DNA from: JAGQOZ01 sp041399205
GTDB taxonomy: Bacteria > Planctomycetota > Planctomycetia > Pirellulales > Pirellulaceae
Assembly (NCBI GenBank): GCA_041399205.1
Contig: JAWKTK010000003.1
Coordinates: forward strand, 744,001-808,000
Reading direction: 5' to 3'
Length of the DNA stretch: 64,000 bases
The translations under genes were made by a program, and so were the position numbers. The notes below the pieces were generated by a model. That model did not search any database. It was not told the origin of the DNA and saw only the letters and a program-made list of their open reading frames with translations. Positions 47,667-56,809 of the stretch are shown one piece after another. Position 1 is the first letter of the stretch. Each line of letters starts with the position of its first letter.

Positions 47667-48365
47667 CACACGGCTCCTTTCAAGAAAATGCAGATTGTGT
47701 GAATAGTTAATAAGCAACCGCCGTACCATCCTCAGGAAACCACCAGGATTTATGCCCGTCGCCTGAAATCGGTAATTCGTGCCAGGTACCCTTGTCGGTT
47801 TTCCTGATTCGATCAGCGAACCCTGGAAAATCTATATACCAAGTGTGCATTGCAACTGTGCTCGAATGTTCCGCCTGGGCACAGCTGTCTTTCGCGTCCG
47901 GCGTTTGGCAAATCATGTTCAACGTAGATGCGACTTGCACTCGATGCATGTGTCAAATGCGACTTTCATTTCGGACTGATTGCGGCCAGTTGTTGTGCAT
48001 CGATTTGACAAGACATGAAACATTCAAGTGGAACAAGAGCATGGATTCAAATTCGCACCGACTGTGGCAAGGTCGAAACAGGACTCGCTATTTAACGTTG
48101 CGCGATTGCCCATCTACGTCATTCAAGATGGGGGCGAGCACGACCAACCAAAGATCTGTGCGATCTTATGCGAATCTACAGAAACGCGCGCTGTGCGATT
48201 GGTTTTCGTGCGATGTCGCACAACAGCGCGCCGTCGGCTCCTGGTTGGCGCGACCTCTTTGGCAAATTTCAGCGGAAAATGGACGTTTCGTCACATGGCA
48301 TGCAGTTTGCCGTTCAATAGGATACAGTTTCCGGCTTGTGGACTTATGTTTGAAGGGAGAAAGCC
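47667..48365. other. Divergent control region between two stress clusters
   Basis: About 700 bases without a supported gene; open frames on both strands have no domain or ribosome site. It carries a strong inverted repeat at 48186-48231. The promoters of both stress clusters must lie here. Confidence 0.5.
48186..48231. promoter_or_regulatory. GC-rich inverted repeat, possible operator or leader hairpin
   Basis: GCGCGCTGTGCGA (48186-48198) pairs with TCGCACAACAGCGCGC (48216-48231), apart from two extra bases in the right arm. It lies 135-180 bases before the first plus-strand universal stress gene. Confidence 0.45.
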
Positions 48366-48809
48366 ATGAAAATTCGAACGATCCTTTGTCCCGTTGATTT
48401 TTCGAAGCATAGCCAGTCGGCCCTGGCATACGCAACGGCGTTAGCCAAGGACTCGGATGCGGAATTGCACTTGGTCTACACCTACCAAGAACCCTATGCC
48501 TACACTGACGGTGGCTTTGCGGGATACGTACCACCGGCCGATATGGAACCGGACCGCGAGCGTTTGGAGAAGCTAACGCCAACCGATCCGTCGGTTCGCT
48601 TCTGTCGCAAGTTTTTGGTCGGCAACCCTGCTGATGCACTGGTGGATTACGCCAAAGACAACGATATGGATTTGATTGTCATGGGTACGCATGGGCGGTC
48701 TGGCATTGAAAGATTGCTCATGGGCAGTGTGGCCGAAGCCATCGTACGAACGGCACCGTGCCCCGTTCTGACAATCAAGCAACCCGTTTCGGAAGGCCAA
48801 CCCGTTTAG
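48366..48809 (+). CDS. Universal stress protein (UspA family)
   Basis: A 147-residue single UspA domain. It starts KIRTILCPVDFSKHSQSALAY and has the ATP-binding pattern GTHGRSGIERLLMGS near residue 108. It probably dimerises and binds ATP. GGGAGAAA precedes the ATG. First gene of a three-gene plus-strand operon. Confidence 0.93.
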   Translation: MKIRTILCPVDFSKHSQSALAYATALAKDSDAELHLVYTYQEPYAYTDGGFAGYVPPADMEPDRERLEKLTPTDPSVRFCRKFLVGNPADALVDYAKDNDMDLIVMGTHGRSGIERLLMGSVAEAIVRTAPCPVLTIKQPVSEGQPV

Positions 48810-48885
48810 GGCAGTTTGGCACGTTGTGATTTTGCGAAACCCCGATCCGACCTTCGCGGGTTTCGCATAGCAAAGGAAGATGGTT

Positions 48886-49341
48886 ATGACGGTCCAATTC
48901 AAGAATATCCTGTGCCCGGTGGACTTCACTTCGGCCAGTAAGGCAGCACTCACTTTAGCGTCATCGCTGGCTCGCGATTCCAATGCCATGCTCCACATTG
49001 TATTTGTTCAAGAGCACGCACAGGAATTGGGAAACGATGTCGGTCGGTACCACGAGCTGTGGAAGACGCTGCCTCGAGCGACCAATGTTGAGTTCGAACA
49101 TCACCTGCTGCACGGTCATCCGGCGGAAGAGATTAAGCGTTTTGCCGAAGAAAACAATGTCGACGTGATTGTGCTGGGAACATTTGGTCGCCGCGGGCTG
49201 TCGCGAGCGTTGCTGGGCAGTGTGGCGGAAGAAGTGATGCGAGACGCCAAAGTGCCCGTCTTGACCGTTCGGCCCGATACCAAAAACCTAGAACCCATCC
49301 TGACCCAAAACGTGGAAGACCAGAATGAACAGTGCGATTGA
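48886..49341 (+). CDS. Universal stress protein (UspA family)
   Basis: A 151-residue single UspA domain, FKNILCPVDFTSASKAALTL, with ATP-binding LGTFGRRGLSRALLGS. ATG 48886 is preferred over 48880, which is too close to AAAGGAAG. It follows a first USP by 76 bases, and its end overlaps the CBS gene by 17 bases. Confidence 0.92.
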   Translation: MTVQFKNILCPVDFTSASKAALTLASSLARDSNAMLHIVFVQEHAQELGNDVGRYHELWKTLPRATNVEFEHHLLHGHPAEEIKRFAEENNVDVIVLGTFGRRGLSRALLGSVAEEVMRDAKVPVLTVRPDTKNLEPILTQNVEDQNEQCD

Positions 49342-49816
49342 ACGTCTGCTTAGCTTGCGAGTTCAAGACGTAATGAATTCGCAAGTGGTTCCGATCCCAG
49401 ATCATTACACCATGTCCGAGGCTGCCTGTTTGCTAAAGCAGAATCATATTAGCGGTGCACCCGTTGTCGACAGCTTAGGGAAGTGTGTCGGCGTGATCAG
49501 CACCAGCGATTTTGTCACCAAAGAAGCCAGGGACACTTGTTCTGAAGAACTGGGATTTGGTTCGCAACATGTGGTTACCGAAGGGACTCCGTGTCGGCCT
49601 TTGTCCATTGACGAGGTCAATTCGCAAGGAGTGCGCCAGCACATGTGCACAGCGGTACGCAGCGTTCGCCCCGAAGCCACCATCATGGAAGCTTCTCGAT
49701 CTATGTGCGGTGACCATCTCCATCGCTTGATTGTGCTGGATGAATCGGGTCGAGTGGCCGGAGTGGTTTCGTCGCTGGACATCGTCGCCAGTATGGTCGC
49801 GGCGATTGAAGAGTAG
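49325..49816 (+). CDS. CBS-pair domain protein
   Basis: A 163-residue protein of two CBS domains: VQDVMNSQVVPIPDHYTMSEA with GVISTSDFV, and MCTAVRSVRPEATIMEASRSM with GVVSSLDIV. Such pairs bind adenosine nucleotides and signal energy state. It overlaps the USP gene, so the two are probably translated together. Confidence 0.9.
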   Translation: MNSAIERLLSLRVQDVMNSQVVPIPDHYTMSEAACLLKQNHISGAPVVDSLGKCVGVISTSDFVTKEARDTCSEELGFGSQHVVTEGTPCRPLSIDEVNSQGVRQHMCTAVRSVRPEATIMEASRSMCGDHLHRLIVLDESGRVAGVVSSLDIVASMVAAIEE

Positions 49817-49928
49817 GGCGGCCAAATCAACTGCCCGACACCGAGGCGGAATCTGGTATGTTGAATCAGATGCTCAAGCCATCGTCGCCCCGAAGGCTTA
49901 AGATGATAAAGCCGAATTGATTTCTCGA

Positions 49929-50393
49929 ATGCCGTTAAGCATGGAACCGCAGACCAGCAGAGTATTGTGCCGGGCTCAAGCCTTCTTCGATGCTAATCAA
50001 GAAGTCCTTGTCGTATCAGGCTATGGTGCAGGAGATCGGGACTACATGGTGGCAAAGTCCTTGAATGAAGTCTTGACCTTTATCAGGAACACGGCTCCCG
50101 AGTACAAAACGTTCGCGTTCGGAGTCTTCCCGGCAAGCCAACTGGTGTTGCATGGCATCGTTAACAGCGAATTTCTTAAACGTGCGATTAGTCTCTTAAC
50201 GGAGGTTGGGCCTTTAGTCGTGATACGTATGAAACCAGGTGATCGGGGGATAATGCATGGCAATGATTGCGACACGATTGAAGAACTACGCGAAGAATTT
50301 AGCGACCTTGATGGGCAAAGCGTTGCGATCGGACGATCCATCACGCTGGAACGTTTAGTCGCAGACATGAACAGAAAGTCGTATTCGGGATAA
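49929..50393 (+). CDS. Soluble protein of unknown function
   Basis: A 154-residue protein, not recognised. The central part has strands and helices (EVLVVSGYGAGDRDYMVAKS, TFAFGVFPASQLVLHG), and the end is acidic with TIEELREEFSDLDG. The start could also be TTG 49917. Base use is like its neighbours. It is the last gene before the MITE-like element. Confidence 0.5.
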   Translation: MPLSMEPQTSRVLCRAQAFFDANQEVLVVSGYGAGDRDYMVAKSLNEVLTFIRNTAPEYKTFAFGVFPASQLVLHGIVNSEFLKRAISLLTEVGPLVVIRMKPGDRGIMHGNDCDTIEELREEFSDLDGQSVAIGRSITLERLVADMNRKSYSG

Positions 50394-50404
50394 GAAAATA
50401 CTGT

Positions 50405-50838
50405 GTCGGCGCAATATGGAGAGTTTTGCGGAGGCAAGACTTGGTGTTCGGTTTTTCTGAGAATCGACGGAAGCCCGCGTGTTCATTCTCCGACAGGGCA
50501 GTTTTGTCGCTTGCATTACGCACCATTCGTTACGAAAGAAGCGACTGCCGTGAGAGTAGATTCTTGCTGACGCGTACCAAGGCTTTCTTTGACGTGCAGC
50601 ACGTCACAAATTTCAGCATTGCTGTGCTCAGAGCGAACCAACGCGTCACTCGCTGACCTTTCGTCTTGGTTTGTATATTGACGCATCCCGACATCGCTGC
50701 CATTTTGGTAAAAAAGACGAAAAGACAAATCGTGGAATCAAAATCTTTTAAACGAAAATGCGATCAGATCAAGAACGATCTCCGGAAAACCGAACACCAA
50801 GTCTTACCTCAGCGAAACTGCCCTATTCTACCGTGCCG
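50405..50838. mobile_element. MITE-like element with long terminal inverted repeats
   Basis: The left end (core CAAGACTTGGTGTTCGGTTT at 50435-50454) and right end (core AACCGAACACCAAGTCTTAC at 50788-50807) are inverted copies, about 40-55 bases long in the wider arms with a few mismatches. The roughly 430-base unit has no transposase or convincing gene. It is probably non-autonomous. Confidence 0.75.
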
Positions 50839-50978
50839 CCATTAACCTGAACGAAATACACGGTTCCGACCGCATTCAGCGTGAGATTTACCATCCGAGG
50901 ATTTCCTGACCACCATGAACCGAAATCGCCGAATAATACCAATTTCGATTGAAGGCCAAGAGATTGTGAAAGGCCACA

Positions 50979-52169
50979 ATGAAAATTGAGTACCTAAGAC
51001 TCAAAAACTTTCGTGCATTTCGAGAAGTCGAAATGCGCGACATTCCCCGTTTCGCCGTCATCGTCGGAGCTAACGGGACAGGCAAGTCAACTCTATTTCA
51101 GGTTTTTGGCTTCCTGCGCGATGCGATGCGTGACAACGTTCATTCTGCTCTGACTAGACTCGGAGGTAGCCGTGGGTTAGATGAGGTTCGCAGTCGTGGA
51201 TGCGATGGCGATATTGAAATTGAAATCAAATTTCGCACTTCGGATTCGTCTCCACGAATATCGTACGAACTCCATATTGGCCAAGAAGACGGTGATCCGA
51301 TCGTTGCGAAGGAAGTTCTAAAATATCGCCGCGGTAGCAAGGGGCAACCTTGGCACTTCCTTAACTTCTCTGGCGGAAAAGGAGTTGCCGTCACCAATGA
51401 AATTGACGAGGTGCAGGACGAGAACGACTTAGTTCGCGAAGATCAGACTCTGAAGAGCAAAGATATTCTGGCAATCAAGGGGCTTGCTCAGTTCGAGCGG
51501 TTTCCAGCTGTCGTGGCATTGGGCGAGTTGATTGAAAACTGGCATGTATCCGACTTCCACATAAGTAAGGCAAGACCGGAACCAGAGTTCCAGCACGCCG
51601 AACATCTTTCAACCGAGGGCGATAACCTGGCGCTGGTCATTCAGTTCCTTTACAAGAAGCATTCAGAAATCTTTCAGACTATTCTGAAGAAGATCGCTGC
51701 GCGAATTCCTGGGCTTGCCAGTGTTGAGGCCAAGACGACGGAAGAGGGACGAGTCTTACTTCGGTTTCAAGACGGCTCGTTTGAGGACCCGTTCCTGGCG
51801 AGGCACGTCTCAGATGGAACGATCAAGATGTTGGCATACCTGGTGTTGCTTCACGACCCAAACCCGCATCCTTTGCTGTGTGTCGAAGAGCCAGAAAACC
51901 AGCTCTATCCGTCGCTGCTGGCGGAGCTTGCCGAGGAGTTCAGATTGTATGCCAACCGCGGAGGTCAGGTGTTTGTTTCGACACACTCGCCAGACTTCCT
52001 CAACGCGACGAATCTTGACGAAGTATTCTGGCTGGTAAAGGCAGGCGGTTACACGGAAATCAAACGGGCGAATGATGACGCACAGATTGCGAACTACGTA
52101 AACGAAGGAGATCAACTCGGTTATCTTTGGAAGGAAGGTTTGTTCCAAGGAGCCGATCCGCGTGAGTAA
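50979..52169 (+). CDS. AAA/ABC-type ATPase (RecF/OLD-like), first gene of a putative defence pair
   Basis: A 396-residue cytosolic ATPase. Walker A is VGANGTGKSTLF (about residues 28-39), the Walker B region is LLCVEEPENQLYPSL, and the H-loop is VFVSTHSPDFLN. No DNA-binding or nuclease domain is attached. This SMC-like, short-arm form belongs with DUF2813/OLD-type ATPases. It overlaps the next gene by eight bases. Similar ATPases pair with TOPRIM-like partners in anti-phage systems such as PARIS. Confidence 0.85.
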   Translation: MKIEYLRLKNFRAFREVEMRDIPRFAVIVGANGTGKSTLFQVFGFLRDAMRDNVHSALTRLGGSRGLDEVRSRGCDGDIEIEIKFRTSDSSPRISYELHIGQEDGDPIVAKEVLKYRRGSKGQPWHFLNFSGGKGVAVTNEIDEVQDENDLVREDQTLKSKDILAIKGLAQFERFPAVVALGELIENWHVSDFHISKARPEPEFQHAEHLSTEGDNLALVIQFLYKKHSEIFQTILKKIAARIPGLASVEAKTTEEGRVLLRFQDGSFEDPFLARHVSDGTIKMLAYLVLLHDPNPHPLLCVEEPENQLYPSLLAELAEEFRLYANRGGQVFVSTHSPDFLNATNLDEVFWLVKAGGYTEIKRANDDAQIANYVNEGDQLGYLWKEGLFQGADPRE

Positions 52170-52773
52170 TGAACAATTTGAAAAGCCTTCGTTAGTGTTT
52201 TGTCTGGAAGAGTTGTCAGCGAGAAGGTTCCTGGAATCGTTTCTACCTCGATTGAATCCGAAAATCTCGACAATCGAGACCCAATACATTGTATTCGAAG
52301 GCAAGAGCGATATGGACAAGCGGCTTGAACGCCGCGTCCGAGGATGGCTACGTCAAAACACAACATTTGTCGTTTTGCGAGACCAAGATTCGGGCGACTG
52401 CACGACAATCAAGACCGATCTTGTGAACAAGTGCTCCACAACTTGTCACGACTCCCTAATCCGGATCGCATGCCGCGAGCTTGAGAGCTGGTATCTTGGT
52501 GATCTTTCAGCCGTCGATGCTGCCATTGGCTCGAACAATCTTGCTGGTCAGCAAAACAAAGCAAAATTCCGCACCCCCGATTCGATTGGCAGCCCTGCGG
52601 CAGAACTTGAGCGAATGACCAAAGGCGCCTACCAAAAGGTTGGAGGCTCTCGTGAGATTGGAAAACACATTTCCGTTGATCCTGCGCAAAACAGCTCGCA
52701 CAGCTTTGGCGTGTTTGTTGGCGGAGTTCAGCAAGTTTTGCAGAAGCTACTTGGCCGTGAAGGAATGGCGTAA
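52162..52773 (+). CDS. DUF4276 (TOPRIM-like) protein, partner of the ATPase
   Basis: A 203-residue protein. It has VFCLEELSARRFLESFLPRL, FEGKSDMDKRL and FVVLRDQDSGDC, giving the Glu and Asp-x-Asp metal positions of a TOPRIM-like fold, and CRELESWYLGD, the phrase typical of DUF4276. Start GTG 52162 lies inside the ATPase gene end, so translation is coupled. By analogy the ATPase senses invasion and this protein acts as a nuclease or toxin; that is an inference. Confidence 0.75.
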   Translation: MSNEQFEKPSLVFCLEELSARRFLESFLPRLNPKISTIETQYIVFEGKSDMDKRLERRVRGWLRQNTTFVVLRDQDSGDCTTIKTDLVNKCSTTCHDSLIRIACRELESWYLGDLSAVDAAIGSNNLAGQQNKAKFRTPDSIGSPAAELERMTKGAYQKVGGSREIGKHISVDPAQNSSHSFGVFVGGVQQVLQKLLGREGMA

Positions 52774-53161
52774 CCGCGACGATGACCGAATTCGACTTCC
52801 AGCTCGGACAACGAGTACGACTCGCCGAGTACAGGGCTGGTTGTTAGTGCGGAGTTCGCTCGTGTGCTCCGAGTTTCGATCGTACGCAACCCAAACGCCG
52901 CCTCCGTTGGTTTGAGTATGTCCGAAACATGGTCCATTCGTAATAGTGGCGGACAGCACCATCCCACATCGAACCGACGTAAAACTTGTAAGACGACGGA
53001 GAACGATTACCAGTCGTTTGGGACCAAATGGTCGAAGAATCGCATTTCCACTCGAAGTTCGTTCAATGCGAAAAAAAAAACGCGTTCGGCCGAAACCGAA
53101 CGCGTTGCCAAGATCACGTTTCTCGTCATGTTGTTCGAACGAATTCTTCTCTTGCGAACGA
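52774..53161. other. Gene-free stretch
   Basis: About 390 bases after the defence pair. Apart from the terminator at 53071-53104, nothing convincing is seen on either strand. Confidence 0.5.
53071..53104 (-). terminator. Rho-independent terminator of the BBP7-like gene
   Basis: CGCGTTCGG (53081-53089) pairs perfectly with CCGAACGCG (53096-53104). On the minus strand ten T residues follow the stem. It is 58 bases past the stop at 53162. Confidence 0.88.
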
Positions 53162-55006
53162 CTACCAGCGAAGGTCAAAACCAAAGCTCAGGCCTTGAGT
53201 CCAGAAGCTGGATTCGTTGAAGGCGAAGCGAGGACGCAAAACGCCTGGATTCGCCGTGGCCGGTGGAATCAAATTTGGATTCACCGTCAGATCAATCGCG
53301 TCACCTGGTCGTGATACCGCATCCCAGTATAGGAACGAATAGCCAAACAGGAATCGCAGGTTTGTGGCAATCTGGTAGCCCAGCGTCAGGTCGACTTCGG
53401 GAATGACCGCAAACGTGTCGCTGGTGTAACGCCCGATGTTGCTGCTCTGTGCCAATAGACCTCCTTGGTCTTGGAACGTCGTGCCGCCGGACGCGGATGT
53501 GGTTGAACCGCTAATGGTCACAATTCGACGATTGTTACCCATGGCCAGCCGGCCCAGCACTTCCAAGCTCCACGGTCCTTGGTACTTTTCCCAAGCCAAA
53601 CCAACTTCACCACCGTGAAATTCATTTTCCGCTCGGAACGAATCAAACAGATCAAACGAAGTAGACGTGTTGTTCAAAGACGAAACCAATTGTTCTCGCA
53701 TCGTCAGCGATTCGTCCAGTCCCAAGTAACGATAGCCCAGCAACAAATCCAGGCGTCGTGTCGCAGGCTGATAACAACCAACTCCGCCGCAACTGTTGCA
53801 ACCGGAACAAGCGTCGGCCGGACTAGCACATGCGTTGAAGCAACACAGGTTCATGCGGAAGCGAGGTGCCAAGGATTGGAATTCGCTGGACGAATTGATG
53901 CCAATTGTTCCCGTCACAATGCCCGGATAGGCGACCAATTCGGAATCTTGGCCTGTTTGACTGTTGATGAAGGGACGAGCCAAAATGGGAGAGCCCGAAG
54001 AGGACTGTAAGAATTCGTCAGATTCTTCGCCCAAAATGATGTACTCGGCTTCAATCCCGAGCCCCTGACAGGCGTCCCACCATTTACCAATGCGGAAACG
54101 ACCTCCGTTCCGAGCGTTATCCAGAATGTCACCGTCACCATACAGGACGGTGGTGTCTTGACCCAACACACCTGCGTTTTGTGGCAAGGCCGTGCCGGGA
54201 CTGGTGGTAACCAACGGCGGAACATTCATGCCTTTGGTCCACCACAGCAAGTATTCTGCGCGAGCCCAAAAGTGACCGGACGGTCCGCAAGGCCCTGCCG
54301 TGTTCACGGTGCAACCGCCGTAGCCACCGCCGCAAGATGTGCAGCCAGGATCGCCACAGGACGAACCGTGAAATGGCATGCCCATCCCTGAATCGTCTAC
54401 GATGACTTCACCTTCGTACGGCATCTGCATGTTCGTGCGACTGATCTGACCATCGCGCATGCGATTGGCACCCAGCTGCTGGAACGAACGATCATTTGGT
54501 AACAGCTGAGGTTCGTTCGCTGCAGGTCGAGCCGGATAGGATCGAGCGGCTGGGGGCGATGCTGCCTTTTCATCTAGAGCGAATTCCAGCTCTTCGTCCG
54601 AAAAGACATCGTCTGCCGTGCCTCGCGATTTTCCGGATGACAACGTGGTGTCATTCCCGGTGCCGCTTAACGGCGTGGCGTTCTGCGCCAAAATGTAAGG
54701 CAGACCATCGCTGCCCTGCTTGGATGCTCGAGCCGTCACGCCCACTTCTTGGTTGACGTACGGCGAAAGATTCAATCCGGCCGCGGGGACCACGTAGCCC
54801 GTAATGTTGCCTTCGGCATCCAACAAGGCAAACTTGGGCTTGCCGTTCTGAGTTCGCCCAGAACGAATCAACTTGCCAACAGTAATCGACTGCTGGGGAG
54901 GAGCCGCTTGTTCAGTTTGAGCAAGCGACTCGGAAGTGACAACTTGGCTGAGCATGGCCACCGAAAGCAACAATGCTAAGCGCTGCGTAAGGAAACGTGC
55001 GTTCAT
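53162..55006 (-). CDS. BBP7 family outer-membrane beta-barrel protein
   Basis: A 614-residue exported protein with a signal peptide (LALLLSVAMLSQVVTSESLA). After a polar N-terminal part there is a Cys/Gly patch (CGDPGCTSCGGGYGGC), then WARAEYLLWWTKGMNVPPLV, the start of BBP7-type barrels of planctomycetes. A second Cys cluster (CSGCNSCGGVGCYQ) precedes LDLLLGYRYLGLDE. It ends in FWTQGLSFGFDLRW, with a terminal aromatic pair as in outer-membrane barrels. Cys clusters may cross-link the protein in the envelope. Confidence 0.85.
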   Translation of the reverse strand: MNARFLTQRLALLLSVAMLSQVVTSESLAQTEQAAPPQQSITVGKLIRSGRTQNGKPKFALLDAEGNITGYVVPAAGLNLSPYVNQEVGVTARASKQGSDGLPYILAQNATPLSGTGNDTTLSSGKSRGTADDVFSDEELEFALDEKAASPPAARSYPARPAANEPQLLPNDRSFQQLGANRMRDGQISRTNMQMPYEGEVIVDDSGMGMPFHGSSCGDPGCTSCGGGYGGCTVNTAGPCGPSGHFWARAEYLLWWTKGMNVPPLVTTSPGTALPQNAGVLGQDTTVLYGDGDILDNARNGGRFRIGKWWDACQGLGIEAEYIILGEESDEFLQSSSGSPILARPFINSQTGQDSELVAYPGIVTGTIGINSSSEFQSLAPRFRMNLCCFNACASPADACSGCNSCGGVGCYQPATRRLDLLLGYRYLGLDESLTMREQLVSSLNNTSTSFDLFDSFRAENEFHGGEVGLAWEKYQGPWSLEVLGRLAMGNNRRIVTISGSTTSASGGTTFQDQGGLLAQSSNIGRYTSDTFAVIPEVDLTLGYQIATNLRFLFGYSFLYWDAVSRPGDAIDLTVNPNLIPPATANPGVLRPRFAFNESSFWTQGLSFGFDLRW

Positions 55007-55077
55007 AGTGAATTGGGGGTTCTGCTGTGAGGTGATCTCGGTTTTCGTAAACAACAAATGAGACAACGAGTGGCGGG

Positions 55078-55106
55078 TTTGTACGAGACCACCAAAAGTG
55101 CGTCAA
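55078..55106 (-). promoter_or_regulatory. Candidate promoter of the BBP7-like gene
   Basis: On the minus strand: TTGACG, 17-base spacer, TACAAA. The -10 ends 72 bases upstream of the start at 55006. Confidence 0.5.
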
Positions 55107-55218
55107 GCTCATTTTTGTAAAAAAATATTTTTGGCGCTGGTCGAGGGTCATGGAGCGAAGAATTTCGACAAATTTTCGCCGAATCCGATTTTGCCTAAAG
55201 ATTTTCCATCGAAAAGTC

Positions 55219-55248
55219 TTGACGCAGATTCGTTGTTTTTGGTACTTC
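55219..55248 (+). promoter_or_regulatory. Candidate promoter of the Lpg1974-like gene
   Basis: TTGACG (55219-55224), 18-base spacer, TACTTC. The same CTTGACGCA -35 context occurs in the divergent promoter at 55078-55106, but the -10 is poor. Confidence 0.35.
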
Positions 55249-55312
55249 CTTGCCCACTTCGGTCGAGCGGCCGAATTTACCAAACCTCGAGTCATGGGGG
55301 CTTAAGGACAGC

Positions 55313-56809
55313 ATGAAGTTCATGTCCAAGCAACAGACGAAAATTTTTGTGAAGCGAATCGCGATCGTCGTGTTCGCAACTGCCACGTTGTTTACTGGGA
55401 ACGCCTGGAGTCAGAATTCAGACGGGGCCGAACCGTTCATTGTGAACGAAGAGGAGCCTGGATCTCCGTTCCAAGATGATCAGCCCATGCCGCCTGCTTC
55501 CTTAGGGGCCGTTCCGATGAACCCCGATGTGCAAAGCTATTCCTTGCCGGCGCCCAATGAACCGATTGTGGCCGAAATGCCTCCCGGAGCGTACATCCAA
55601 GGCGGTGGCTACACCGCCGCGCACGGTTCGGCGGTACCACATGGGCACCCAGACCACTGTCCAACGTGTTATGCCAACGCCGTAGCTAACGGAATGGTCC
55701 CTTATCATCAAGGCGACTTCGTTCCTCACACGGCCAGCAGGAATTTTTCGCCCAACGGGCCGAACGGATTCGGCGGGCCGTTCGGTGGCACGTTCGGAAA
55801 TCCAATGCAAGGCCAAGGAGGGTTGGGACTGTTCAATCGTCCAGGCGGACTGTTCGGTCGTAACAACCAAGGTCCGGCAGGCGGCATGATGTCGGCCACC
55901 AACGGTGTCCAGGGCATTTTGTCGAACTGGCAATTCTTTGGTGAATACCTTTTCTTACGACCTCGTCATGTGGAACTCACCTACGCCATGCCGATGGACG
56001 GGCCGTCCAATTCGTTCTTTCCACCGGTTGCGGCAGGACGTAGTGGCGTGATCAACATGGAATACGATTCAGGGTTCAAGCTTGGTGCGAACCGTTTCTT
56101 GGACGCGACGTCGGCCTTGGGTTTCGAATACACCTTTTACGAAACCGCCGCCAGTGACGCCATTTCCGTCGACAATCCATTGGCGATTCGACCGTTAGTA
56201 ATTCATCCATCCACAGTGAACGCTGCGACGGACGCTTTGGCGGCGTCTGGTTCGGCGAGTATCGATTTGCAGATGATTGACCTGAACTTCCGAGGACTTG
56301 TGTCGCGAACGGATGCCAATTCGATGGCCGTTTTGGCCGGATTGCGTTACGCCAAGCTGGAACAAAACTTCGTTGGCAATTTCCAAGGGACCGGCCGCAC
56401 GATGGTGGGCGCCGACATCGATTTTGACGGCATTGGAGCTCGTTTGGGCCTAGAATACGACCGCCGCATTCCGCAAACCGGCGTCTTTTTCTACGGCAAT
56501 GCCATCGGCAATTTGCTGGTTGGACAATTTGATGCCGCGTATGCTCAAAGTGATCAAGCAGCTACTCGAGTAGTTCAGAATAGCTGGTCAGCCGACCGAC
56601 TTGTGCCTGTAGTGGAAATGGAAATGGGACTCGGCTGGGCCAGCCCACAAGGTCGCTGCAAAATCTCCGGCGGCTACTTGTTCCAATCTTGGTTCAATAC
56701 CGTTCAGGCTGACGAATACATCTACGCGGTGCAGCAAAACAACTTCCTGGATCTGCACGACACGCTCACCTTTGACGGCTTTACTGCCAGGATTGACTTC
56801 CGCTTCTAG
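55313..56809 (+). CDS. Outer-membrane protein of the Lpg1974/BBP7-like group
   Basis: A 498-residue exported protein with a signal peptide (IVVFATATLFTGNAWS). A Pro/Gly/Asn-rich N-terminal third contains HGHPDHCPTCYANAV. The barrel begins WQFFGEYLFLRPRHVELTYA and ends LTFDGFTARIDFRF. IDLNFRGLVSR and GLRYAKLEQNFVG are strands typical of Legionella Lpg1974-type major outer-membrane proteins. AAGGA precedes ATG 55313. It is divergent from the BBP7 gene. Confidence 0.82.
   Translation: MKFMSKQQTKIFVKRIAIVVFATATLFTGNAWSQNSDGAEPFIVNEEEPGSPFQDDQPMPPASLGAVPMNPDVQSYSLPAPNEPIVAEMPPGAYIQGGGYTAAHGSAVPHGHPDHCPTCYANAVANGMVPYHQGDFVPHTASRNFSPNGPNGFGGPFGGTFGNPMQGQGGLGLFNRPGGLFGRNNQGPAGGMMSATNGVQGILSNWQFFGEYLFLRPRHVELTYAMPMDGPSNSFFPPVAAGRSGVINMEYDSGFKLGANRFLDATSALGFEYTFYETAASDAISVDNPLAIRPLVIHPSTVNAATDALAASGSASIDLQMIDLNFRGLVSRTDANSMAVLAGLRYAKLEQNFVGNFQGTGRTMVGADIDFDGIGARLGLEYDRRIPQTGVFFYGNAIGNLLVGQFDAAYAQSDQAATRVVQNSWSADRLVPVVEMEMGLGWASPQGRCKISGGYLFQSWFNTVQADEYIYAVQQNNFLDLHDTLTFDGFTARIDFRF

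Noticed and set aside
47707..48369. Several 60-200 codon frames in the gap between the stress clusters
   Set aside because: No ribosome site, no domain, high Cys and Arg content, and mutual overlap on both strands.
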